Source: Microdochium bolleyi
Lineage: Eukaryota > Ascomycota > Sordariomycetes > Xylariales > Microdochiaceae
Assembly: GCA_001566295.1 (NCBI GenBank)
Contig: KQ964246.1
Coordinates: forward strand, 2,666,001 to 2,730,000
Length of the DNA stretch: 64,000 nt
Reading direction: 5' to 3'
Part shown: positions 54,984 through 64,000 of the stretch, one piece after another
Layout of the letters: each line of letters opens with the position of its first letter
Numbering within the stretch: position 1 is the first letter of the stretch
Notes under the pieces: generated by a model
Databases searched by the model: none
What the model was told of the DNA's origin: nothing
Seen by the model: only the letters and a program-made list of their open reading frames with translations
Position numbers and translations under genes: made by a program

Positions 54984-56282
54984 ATGGCTGCGAGCTCGAG
55001 GAGGACGAGAGTGCCGTGGCTGGCGGCGCTCATGCTTGTCGCCGTGCTCTGCCTGCTCGCGACTCCCGCGGAGGCTTCACTCGGGGACAGACTACCAGAG
55101 TTCCGCGAGTGCGTCAAGGTATGATCAAGCCTGTCCAACCCCCCCGGTCGCCCGTCCAGTCTCTTTGCCTCGGGAGCCGTAAGCTGACATCTCATCCTCT
55201 TTCCCCTCCCAGGTCTGCGAGCGCGACAACTGCGATCCTAGAAACCACCCGACCAAGATCCGTTAGTTCTCCCAGCGTCTGTCCTCTAGCTCCCCTTCGA
55301 GCACGACGCAGCCGTCCCCGTCTGCAAAGCCGAGCTCTAACCTCATCTTTCTCTTTTCCAACAATACAGCCCTCCACCGCCGGCTACTCTTCTGGACATG
55401 CCCCCACGAATGCGACTACACTTGCCAGCACATCATCACGGAGCACCGCCGGGGCCGCAACGAGCCCGTCACACAGTTCCACGGCAAGTGGCCGTTCGTC
55501 CGCATGTTCGGTATGCAGGAGCCCTTCAGCGTGCTCTTCAGCCTGGGCAACCTGGCCGCGCACCAGGGCGGGCTGGCCAAGATCCGCAAGCACGTGCCCC
55601 GGACGTACAGCCTCCGGCCGTTCTACGTGCTCTTCGCCTGGATCGGCACCGCGTCGTGGATCTTCAGCGCGATCTTCCATACGCGCGACTTCGTGGCGAC
55701 CGAGCAGCTCGACTACTTCGCGGCCGGCGCGAGCGTGCTCTACGGGCTGTACTACGGCGTCGTCCGCGTGTTCCGGCTCGACCAGCCCGAGCGCTCCGGG
55801 TCCCTCAAGCTCTGGACGCTGCTCTGCGTGGGCCTGTACGCCGCGCATGTGTCGTACCTCAAGTTCTGGCGCTGGGACTACACCTACAACATGGCGGCCA
55901 ACGTCGCCGTCGGGCTCTGCCAGAACGTGCTCTGGACCACCTTCAGCATCGTGACGTTCTTCAAGACCGGCGACTGGTGGACCGCCTGGCCGGGTCTCAT
56001 CGTGACCTGGATCATGCTCGTCATGGGCCTTGAGCTGCTCGACTTCCCGCCCTTGGCGGGGGCGCTGGACGCGCACAGCCTCTGGCACCTGGGCACCATT
56101 GCGCCCTGTGTCATGTGGTACAAGTAAGCCGTGCTCTCCTGCCAGTCGTCTGGACCCCATCGCGTGTTCTTGGGCCAGCAGGACGAAAAGAAACTGACAA
56201 ATATCATCATCTCTATAGCTTCATGATCAAGGACACCGCGGACGACATTGCCCGGTCGAAAGGGATCAAGCCGAAAGCTTGA
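54984..56282 (+). CDS. PER1: Per1/PGAP3 GPI-anchor lipid remodelling protein
   Basis: ER membrane protein that removes the sn-2 fatty acid of GPI anchors (phospholipase A2 step), needed for lipid remodelling of GPI proteins. Four exons: 54984-55118, 55213-55261, 55370-56123 and 56219-56282, giving 333 residues (yeast Per1 is 357). The N-terminus (MAASSRRTRVPWLAALMLVA) is a signal peptide cleaved near PAEA-S. A lumenal Cys-rich part follows: EFRECVKVCERDNC, FWTCPHECDYTCQHI. The first membrane segment comes after GKWPFVRMFGMQEPFSVLFS, with about seven segments in all. Catalytic-type residues of the CREST superfamily include the IFHTRDF His and the DAHSLWHLGTIAPCVMWY motif near the end. The C-terminus is short and basic (DDIARSKGIKPKA). 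All introns are 80-120 nt with GT-AG borders. Per1 and PMT4 both act on secretory glycoproteins but are not adjacent. Confidence 0.93.
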
Positions 56283-58343
56283 GCCCAAAAGGCGGCGGCG
56301 ACCCAAGGACGGAAAAGGGACAAACGCGCCACGGATGCGGGTTCTTTTGACGGCCCTTGCTTGGTCGCTGGCGGACACACTACCACATTGCTCGACAAAC
56401 TCATTGTTGTATACTGTATGAAAAATACTTCGCATTTTCAGGAGTTGGGACGGGCAAGCTTCCACAAGCTTGGCGTAGGGTCAAAGGTGCATAGAATAGG
56501 TCGTCGGGGGAGCGAAAAACAAATTTAGTCATCTTCACAGCGCTTTATAGCAGGGCAGTTTAATCACAGTGTACCAACAGCGCATTGAGTGGCTTGACTA
56601 AGATTTGTATTTCTTCGAGTATCGAATTTAAGCGAATGAGCCCGCATCCCTTTTACCTTGAACGAGCTTTACGTGTCTATTCGTCCTTCACGATATCAGA
56701 GTGATCATGCATACAGCCCGTACTATCCCAGGACAGCCTGGAAGAGCTTCGCTTGTGGTTGAGAAAACCTATTTGACCAGTCAGTCTTGCTGAGCTCACG
56801 ATGTTGCTCGTTGAGGAGGTTTGAGGAGGTTTGTGAAAGTGTATGAAAGGCCAGAATGTGAGAAGGAAAAGGGAAGACGGGGCAGACAGATCCCCTCCAT
56901 CACCCTTCCCTCGAAAGAAAGCTCTCAAGTTTTGAACCACGGAATCAGAAACCAATGTAATATAAGCACAACACATCCCCACCAGAAGCCATCGGACCCT
57001 GAACTTGTCCCCAAACGAAACCGCCATCTCCAGGACATCCGGCATGAGCGGGACCAGGGCTGCGGCAAGCACATGACGGTGCACACGCAGTCAGTCCGCG
57101 CCCTACCCGGTACTCCTGGAGACGGCGGCCCGTCATGGGGAAGAGGTGTATCGCCGCATGGTCCAGCCAGCGAAAGCACATCCGAGGACGTGGTTTTCGA
57201 AGAAGGAGAAGAAGAGACTAGCCAGCCCAGGCTGGAAAGCCCAGACTGGCCAGACCCCGCCGCTACCTCGGAGACGGTCTCATACGGCTCTTCCTATGAA
57301 TATATGTGTAGGTTGGGCCCTTACGGTGCCCGAGTCATCATTTCCGTGGAGCTTTCTTTCGAAGTTGAAGGAATAACATGGGGAGAGGATAGGGTGAAGC
57401 AGATGCTGTAGTGAGGAGATGATGATGATGAAGATGAGTGGAAAGCACTTCGAGATGGAGCAAAGGATCGATGCAGCTGGTCATGGACAGGCTGGAAGAG
57501 TGAGAACATCAAGACTTACGCGTGAAAGCTCCCGAGGCTCTCGAGGCACACGCTCCACGGTTTCGAGAACGTGGCTCGAGAGCTTCAGAGGAACCGACCA
57601 GACGCGACAAAAGATGTCCTGCTCGTGAAGAATATAAGTAGGGCCTGCCGTGGGATCTGGTCGGCGTGGCTCAAAGTCGCGGGCGACTTCGCGTTGTGGG
57701 TGAGTGTGGTTTAGAAGAAGAAAAAAATTGGCCAAGTCCCCAGCAATCAATTTGAGAGGAGGCGCGGACCCGCTTTATGTTGACTGCACCGGGCGACGAC
57801 TGGGGTTCATAGGAAGCTGCGACCACCGCTCGCCCACGGCTGGCACAGTCTCCACCATGTGTGATCAGGACACCATGTTCAGCGCATGTGCTTGAACGGG
57901 ATACTCAACTGGGCAACATTTCGGAAGCCAGTGGCAGGCCCTTTACAAATCACGACCCCAGGGATAATCACACGTTTCGAGCCAATGATTGTAGTAGAGG
58001 AGTTTGGTTTATTTATTTCGCTCCAAGACAAAAGATCTCGCAAGTAAGACTGATATGGGCTAGTAACCAAAGCTCCCTTCTACACTGACATACAGTCTGG
58101 TTTCCGTCCATACTCTGTTCGACTCGTGCTGGCAGTAAAGATAGAAGAAACAGACGGCAAGCTCAAAAGATCACAAGATGATATAATTATGTACAGGAGT
58201 CCAGAGGAGTATCGCTCAACTCGGTAACCCAATTCTGCTGCCTTCGCTCCGCCGAAGTCGCAGTGCCGGCAGTGGCCTGCGCTTCTAATCATAATCGTAA
58301 CATCGTAAAGTAGAGAAAGAACCCCACCAGTTATTCCCGTGGC
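56283..58343. other. Convergent intergenic region without a supported gene
   Basis: 2 kb between PER1 and the zinc-finger gene. A minus-strand frame at 56677-57084 begins MHRHVLAAALVPLMPDVLEM and is mildly hydrophobic, but it lacks codon bias and conservation cues. I do not call it. The rest shows short unbiased frames and AT-rich DNA near 56520-56620 and 57960-58220. Confidence 0.4.
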
Positions 58344-60716
58344 TTAACGTTGCTCGGGGAAGGTGGCGAAGTCTCCAGACCAGTCCACAGAGTAGTCCAT
58401 GAAGTCCTGCGATGATGGCTGTGTGAAGCCAGCCGCCAGGCTAGGAGCGACCGTGCCAAACATGGCAGGGTCAAAATCCATACCCTTGTCCAGAGCGCCA
58501 GTCGGGAAGAGCGGGAAGTCTTCGCCGATCTGACCGTTCACGGCAAACTCGTCAACGAAACCTTCGTCGAAGTCTGCCATGGACGTGGGCGTGTAGAGCA
58601 TTGTGTTGCCCTGACCAGAGGGCGAGAACTGCGGCTGGTTGGCACTAAGCGGGACACACATCCCTTGACCGATGTTGAAGTTTGCAGAGAAGTCTTTGCT
58701 GAAGAAGTTGTTGGGAGGGGTAGGGAGCCGGACATGCGCTCCGTAGATGTCCTCAAACTGACCGGTGAACTCTGGGGTGAGCTCCTGGAAAGCATTGAAC
58801 TGACCAGCATCCGTAGAGGGTGTGCCGTGCTCAAGAGGCGACGACAGCTCTTCCGGAGTGAGGTCTTCGGGGGAGAAATCGAGTTGGATGTCACCGTTGA
58901 GATGTGGGACATCGAACATATCAGCCTCGAATTGCTCGTCGGAAGGGTAAATAGGGAAGTCCAAGTGCGAGGGGAACATCATGTCGTCAGGAGGAGTCAT
59001 GATGGGGTTGGTGTGGTCGCTGCTCGGGGTGGGAAGGTTGTTGAGGGCAGGCGTGGGCTGCACCGAGGAGGAGTCGCCCTTGACGCTATCGTCCTTCTTG
59101 CCATTTGTCTTTGTTCGAACATAGGTCCATCCGTGAGCCTTCTCCATGTGCTGCTTGCAGTTGGACTCGCGCTTGGACTTGTACGGGCATGGCTTGAAGT
59201 GGCACTCATACATGGCGGGGGCAGATGAATGCTTGTCGTTGACGTGACGGTCCATCTCCTTCTCAGTCGGCCAGCCGTACTCGTGGTACTTGCAGGTCGT
59301 GAAAGGGCACTTCCACGGCCGCGAGTGCGTCTTCTCGTGCTTGGTGAGGTCACAAGGGCGCTTGAACTCCTTGTGGCATCCAGGCTCCTTGCACTTCTTG
59401 GGCGCCAGCTCCTCTGGAGTAGCATTCTTCTTGCGACGAGCCATGGAGCGCATGATCTCTTCCTCGTCCTCGAGCTGCTGGCTCATGGACCGCTTGAAGC
59501 GCATGGGGCCGTCCTTGGACTCCTCGTCGTAATCCTCGATGGGCTGTCCAGTGGCGAGCGAGATCGCTTTGCCATTCTTCTTCACTCTGACGAGCTCGGC
59601 AGGCCGTCCGTTTTGGGAAAGACCACCCATGAGCTTGACCTCATCGGTGCTGGTGGTTATGTCAGTAGGTGGGAGGATGCATAGTTGATGGAGAGAGACA
59701 TACGGGTCGACGTCCAATTCGTCGGAAGTCTCGCCAGAGGCTTGTCTCTCGCGAGCGTCCTGCATCTGCTGGGCATGCATGCGGATCTGCTCGACAAGAT
59801 CGATGAAGTAGCCGTTGGTGTATGGGCGGTCGCTGGGCCTGGTCTGCTCGCGGTCCGAAAGGTATTCCACCGTCGCTTGAATGCATTGGATCGAAGTAAG
59901 GCAGAAGTCGCGATACAGTTCAGCAGTCTTTGCCCGCTCCTTCAAACACAACATCCTGTAAGTAACTCCCCAGATACCAGTGTCGTTTTCGAGTTCACTC
60001 ACCGGTGCCATAAAGATCAGAGTCTTCTCAAGATCCCGAAGGCAGACGATCTGGCGTTCCTGGATTCTCCTTGGGCAGTCCAGCACAATGGGGCGGAAGT
60101 CCTTGAGCCTCTCGTCGGCCAATAGAGGCTTCAAAGTATACTCGGTAATGCGGCTGACGGCACGGCTGCTGAGACGGCCGAGCGACTCGGTGCGGAAAGA
60201 CGCACCAGAGCGGGTGATGGCGCCAGCGGTGATGGCGGCGTCCTTGTGCTTCTGTGTCGCCGAGTCGAGCGACGAGCCGAGTCCGCTGTCAGACTCATGG
60301 CGGTTGCTGCGACGGTTTCGGGGGCGGAGGACTCGCCTCTCCGGGGCGGGAAGCTTGCCAGCCATCGTGTCGGGCATGACCGTGTGGTCAAGGAAGCCGC
60401 GAGGGACGGCGAGAGTGTCGTCGCGAGATGAGCGACGAGAGGGAGCAGTTGGCTTACCACCAGCCAAAGTCTTGTCGATGTCGCCAATGGTCAAGGCAGC
60501 ACGACGACGGTGTGCGTCGACAACATCCTCTAGTGTTGTCTGAGACCGGCGAGGGAGTGGTGGCACTCTGAACGTAGTAGGAGGGCTGGATGGAGGAGTG
60601 GTGGGAGAGTGGAAAGTTGCACCTTTGCGGAGGATGTTGTTGGTCTTGATCTTAAGGCATTCACCCAGCCCTTCCTGACGGGGGGCAGGTGTCCTTCGAG
60701 GGTGGGAGAAAGACAT
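58344..60716 (-). CDS. C2H2 zinc-finger transcription factor
   Basis: About 751 residues after removing two short introns that otherwise read through: 59940-60002 (63 nt, GTGAGT donor; junction MAP|ERAKTAELYRDF) and 59650-59703 (54 nt, GTATGT donor; junction DVDP|TDEVKLMGG). The ATG at 60716 starts MSFSHPRRTPAPRQ. The N-terminal region (about 30-90) has FRVPPLPRRSQTTLEDVVDA, followed by Arg-rich disordered sequence. A conserved block (about 170-330) includes IVLDCPRRIQERQIVCLRDL and a helical SIQCIQATVEYLSDRE. Three C2H2 fingers follow at about 400-495: CKEPGCHKEFKRPCDLTKH, CPFTTCKYHEYGWPTEKE with DRHVNDKH, and CHFKPCPYKSKRESNCKQH. The C-terminus is acidic/Pro/Phe-rich, consistent with an activation domain. 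DNA target and regulon are unknown to me. The exon edges of the first intron are less certain than the second. Confidence 0.85.
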   Translation of the reverse strand: MSFSHPRRTPAPRQEGLGECLKIKTNNILRKGATFHSPTTPPSSPPTTFRVPPLPRRSQTTLEDVVDAHRRRAALTIGDIDKTLAGGKPTAPSRRSSRDDTLAVPRGFLDHTVMPDTMAGKLPAPERRVLRPRNRRSNRHESDSGLGSSLDSATQKHKDAAITAGAITRSGASFRTESLGRLSSRAVSRITEYTLKPLLADERLKDFRPIVLDCPRRIQERQIVCLRDLEKTLIFMAPVSELENDTGIWGVTYRMLCLKERAKTAELYRDFCLTSIQCIQATVEYLSDREQTRPSDRPYTNGYFIDLVEQIRMHAQQMQDARERQASGETSDELDVDPYVSLHQLCILPPTDITTSTDEVKLMGGLSQNGRPAELVRVKKNGKAISLATGQPIEDYDEESKDGPMRFKRSMSQQLEDEEEIMRSMARRKKNATPEELAPKKCKEPGCHKEFKRPCDLTKHEKTHSRPWKCPFTTCKYHEYGWPTEKEMDRHVNDKHSSAPAMYECHFKPCPYKSKRESNCKQHMEKAHGWTYVRTKTNGKKDDSVKGDSSSVQPTPALNNLPTPSSDHTNPIMTPPDDMMFPSHLDFPIYPSDEQFEADMFDVPHLNGDIQLDFSPEDLTPEELSSPLEHGTPSTDAGQFNAFQELTPEFTGQFEDIYGAHVRLPTPPNNFFSKDFSANFNIGQGMCVPLSANQPQFSPSGQGNTMLYTPTSMADFDEGFVDEFAVNGQIGEDFPLFPTGALDKGMDFDPAMFGTVAPSLAAGFTQPSSQDFMDYSVDWSGDFATFPEQR

Positions 60717-63700
60717 GTTGAAGGATGAGAGAGGGGAGGAAGCGGGGGATAACTGATTGACAATGCTATGACGAGAGGCGGAAGGGTTAGCACTGTTGCG
60801 GTGCAGTCCCCAGACCAGACTAGGCTGTGTGAGTCACTCTGTGTCTTCGACACACCGAGGAAGGTGGATGTTGGCCTCAGGTATCGAAGAACGGCCCAGA
60901 GGGACGGCGTATGATCAAGTACCAGCAAGAAGAGTTCGTCCTTACTTGTTGCAGGGTTCGTCCAAACACAGGCGGTATGTCCTGTGTCGGATGACTCAAC
61001 GACCCGAGGAAGAGATGCGAGTATGCCTTGACTCAGGCGGAGTGGCACGGGACTGCGGCGAGACTCGGAATGGTATATGCAAGCGTCCCGGATGTGACAT
61101 GTATCTCGGGAGGCGGACGGGGTGCGTCTGGCAATTCGAGACCGGCGGCAAAGTGCGTGTTTGTCGTGAACCGAGTAAGACGAGTTTGGCGAGGGACGAT
61201 GGTGATGATGACTGGGCGGGCCGGGGCAGTTATGTCTAGGGGCGACCCGGGCAAGCGCGATGGCGACGGCGGGAGTGGAACGGGGCTGACAGGGACGGAT
61301 TGTGTCTACCTGATGGACCAGGCCGAGAAGGACGTAAATCGAGAAGGACGAGGAGTCAAGGTCAGAAGGACGCGGGGGAGGCAGAGTCAACAATGAAGAG
61401 GCGGCGACCTGGGTCGTCGTTGGTGTGAGAGAGAGCGCAGGCGGGCGTGAGAGGACTGGAGTCGTGGTGGACGACCCGAGCAGGAATGGATTTAGGCAGC
61501 AGCCTCCACCCCCCTGCCCGTCCCCAGTAGCGCGAGGGCGGGTCCCCACAGTGCCTGCCGCCGCTCTGCGCAGGAAACGGCATCACCACCATCATAGCAT
61601 CATTCTGGCGCCAAAGTTAGCCTGCCGTCTCTCCCAGTCTTGCGTGGGCGGTCAGGAAGCCGAGCTCGTGCAGCCTCTCGAGTCCCAGCCGCGATGCCTT
61701 GGGGTCTCCTTCACTGCTGTTCTGACGGCATCTGCGCTGTGCTGTCCGGACCATCGAGGCGAAACGAAACGGACGCAACTCGTACTGTCTCAGCGTTGCG
61801 CTGCGACTTCTATTCCCGTTTCCCAAATGGCCTCAGCTGGCCGGGCGCAGCACCCTGCCGCTAAGCTGTTTGCCCTCGCCGGCCCCACCGCCCATGTCCT
61901 GATGCTGGGTGCTCCGCCCCAAAGCGCGTGCTGCGGTCCACGGGTCCACGGGTGCTGATAACGCTAAAGCGATGATGCGCCAGAGCGATTCATCTCCCCG
62001 ACACGGCCGAACCAGCCGTCCGACCGGTCCTCGTCTCCTTAAACCCGTCGCAGAGCTTCGGGGCCGAGCTGGGCCATGGCACTGCACCGCCATCCCCAAT
62101 TGCTCCTCCATGTTCTGGAAAGCGGTGCAGCATCATGGGCAGACAACCAGCAGAAGAGCCGCTGACTTGTCGACTGTACGAAGGACGCCATATGGACGTT
62201 GGAGGTGAGCAGAGGATGAGGTACGGAGTACCGTGTTCTGTCCAGGCCTCGGAAGCGGTCTACGGAATACTCCAGGACAGGTAGGACTTCCCCTGTTCCC
62301 CGGCGGTCCAATGTCGCTGCCTGACAAACCGGATCCGACCAGCAGGTCCACCCGGTTCTGGGGGCTTCCACCGTGGCAGCCAATCACAAGCAGCCCTGTC
62401 CTCCGCGGGTGTTCCTCAAGGTCCGCGCCGCCGTCCTCAGGTTCCAAACGGCCTCGCATTCAGCCGACCGCCCACCTGTCGTTGTTGAAACCAACACTGC
62501 CCACGCGCTGCGCTGCATGGCGCAGGCACGTCTCGATTGAGGACTTGCTTGCTCATGCAGCAAGTCACAAGCTCGGCTCTGGTCCTGCTCCATCTCGACC
62601 GTCTTATTATTCTTCTTCTCGCTCTTGCACGGGGAGTCACTGCAGCCAAGCCCTTGACCCCATGAACAGCACGTCTGGTCTGGATCGCACGATGGCGAGG
62701 AAAAGTGCACTTTCACTCATGCATCGTCGCGTGTTGGATCGCCAACCGCCAACAGGCCCGAGGCCCTCTGGGATCAAACCACCATCAAACCCACCTTCCT
62801 GCATCAGCCCGGCTGTCGTACCCATCGAATCAGCGGGCGTCGTGCCGCCCCTCAGCCCTATCGTCGTGTCTCCTCGCATTGCAGCCCTTCACCAACTCAG
62901 GGAGGTCGGGCAGCGGCCCACACTGACTCAATGGCCGCCAACCGAGGATCTGATTTGTGAGAGCCACCTCGGCGAGACAGCTGGGCACAGTCTCTGCGCA
63001 GCAAGCTTCGCACTGTCAGTACCGGGTCTCCTTCCCGTCAATGCAGCCAATCCCGTTCCTGGAAATCCCGCTGCCTCGTTCGTCCGTTCTTGTGTCCGGG
63101 CTAACCTCAACGTCTGTGACCAGCCGGTGCCGAACATGTCCTGCCGCGCGTCAGCCATGTTACAGCAGTGCTGATGCTCGACCGTTCTATTCGGGTGCCT
63201 GAGGGTGGGCTGAAGAAGTGTCTCATAGTTTCTTTGAATATTTGGCCTGCCTGGTGCAAAACGTGTTTGCCTTCGGCAGAGGACACGACAGCAACATACG
63301 TACGTAAGGCATCTAGCTGTGTACCATTCCCGTTCCCAGCGAGAGAAGCAGGAGCCTGTCACCCAGGCTACATGATTAAGAGCTTGGCATGTCTGCCAGG
63401 GACGGCGCTCGTCATCCGCCTAGCGTATGCAGCAGGGTCATTACTTGACGTTTTTGAGGCTCGGTCTTGTCCAGCGATTAGACCCTGAACGCACGGCTCC
63501 TACGATCAGAGGTCCGCCACATGGTATTTCCCATGAGCTTCGAGGCCCATAGCCAACGGCCGGCCTCCAAACAACACATACCAGAGACTTGACAGGTATG
63601 TCTAACGTGAGGTAAGGAGGTTAGTGAGCATCACGGAAGCCAATGCTCGCATCCAGGCACCTCAGGAGATGCGACCAATTGTGGCCATAGCAATTCAATC

Positions 63701-64000
63701 AACGTCACAATGCACCTCGCCGTGCACAAACGGTCACTTGTCAGAATCAGCTCGTGACTGGTCCAGTGTCATCGGGGACATCTCGGGCGTGCCGGGCACG
63801 GGAAAGCTACCGTGCAAGCGCGGCAGATGTCCGTCCGTCATGGCGTCTTTCATATTGGAAAGCTCGGGTCTCAGTCCCGCAACCAGCCCTCGTCTTTGTC
63901 GGAGTTTGGCAGGCGACTTTGAAATCAGATTTTGTTACACGCTAGTACACTTAAAAGCCCAGGCCACCGCCGCCCAGACTACCGACGAGACAGCATGAAG
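60717..64000. other. Right-end region without a supported gene
   Basis: 3.3 kb. The left part is the promoter and leader of the zinc-finger gene; a minus-strand frame at 60530-61549 overlaps its start but lacks codon bias. A plus-strand 313-codon frame at 62233-63174 is Pro/Ser-rich with no bias or domain. A palindromic GGTACGGAGTACC occurs at about 62220-62232. No gene is called. Confidence 0.4.

Noticed and set aside
56677..57084. Mildly hydrophobic 135-codon minus-strand frame
   Set aside because: Lacks codon bias and any conserved motif, and lies in a convergent intergenic region expected to hold 3' ends.
60530..61549. 339-codon minus-strand frame overlapping the zinc-finger gene start
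   Set aside because: No codon bias in the upstream part, and the downstream part overlaps the real gene in another frame. Probably leader and promoter.
62233..63174. 313-codon plus-strand frame, Pro/Ser-rich
   Set aside because: No third-position bias, no domain, no signal peptide, and no convincing start context. Consistent with chance in GC-rich DNA.

Overview
The window is nuclear DNA from a filamentous ascomycete, most likely a Sordariomycete-type fungus. The evidence is GC-rich coding sequence with strong C/G third-position bias, short introns (about 45-140 nt) with GTRNGT donors and CTNAC-like branch sites, separate genes on both strands with no operons, and fungus-specific families (HET domain, DUF3405, PMT4, a PARG-like protein with long low-complexity inserts). 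The species cannot be named from sequence alone. I see no rRNA, tRNA, CRISPR array or intact transposon.

Layout. 1-2 kb: no recognisable gene. 2-11 kb: housekeeping genes, namely PSF1 (GINS replication complex, -), ADE16/17-type purine biosynthesis (+), translation factor eEF1B-beta (-) and mitochondrial HSP78 (+). 12-26 kb: a large low-complexity protein of unknown function (-), a membrane-anchored luciferase-like domain protein (-), a DUF3405 type II membrane protein (+), a microbial-type PARG (-) and, divergent from it, a CUS2/Tat-SF1 splicing factor (+). 26-36 kb: a gene-poor stretch in which I can support one very small cysteine-rich ORF (-) and one weak secreted-protein candidate (-). 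36-44 kb: a striking multidomain RNA end-processing or repair protein (2H + EEP nuclease + polymerase-beta-type nucleotidyltransferase + MJ1316 domain, -), then two conserved proteins of unknown function (-). 45-56 kb: FAHD1-like acylpyruvase (+), PMT4 O-mannosyltransferase (-), mitochondrial RidA/Mmf1 (+), a HET-domain protein (+) and PER1 GPI-lipid remodelling protein (+). 58-61 kb: a C2H2 zinc-finger transcription factor (-). 61-64 kb: no supported gene.

The genes do not form one pathway. There are loose themes: RNA metabolism (eEF1B, CUS2, the RNA end-repair protein), mitochondrial quality control (HSP78, RidA, possibly FAHD1) and secretory-pathway modification (PMT4, PER1). The items most worth follow-up are the four-domain RNA repair protein, the 40-residue Cys/His microprotein in the gene-poor region, and upstream ORFs before the purine gene. 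Exon boundaries were read by eye from splice consensus, frame and family similarity; none was checked against transcripts or databases.
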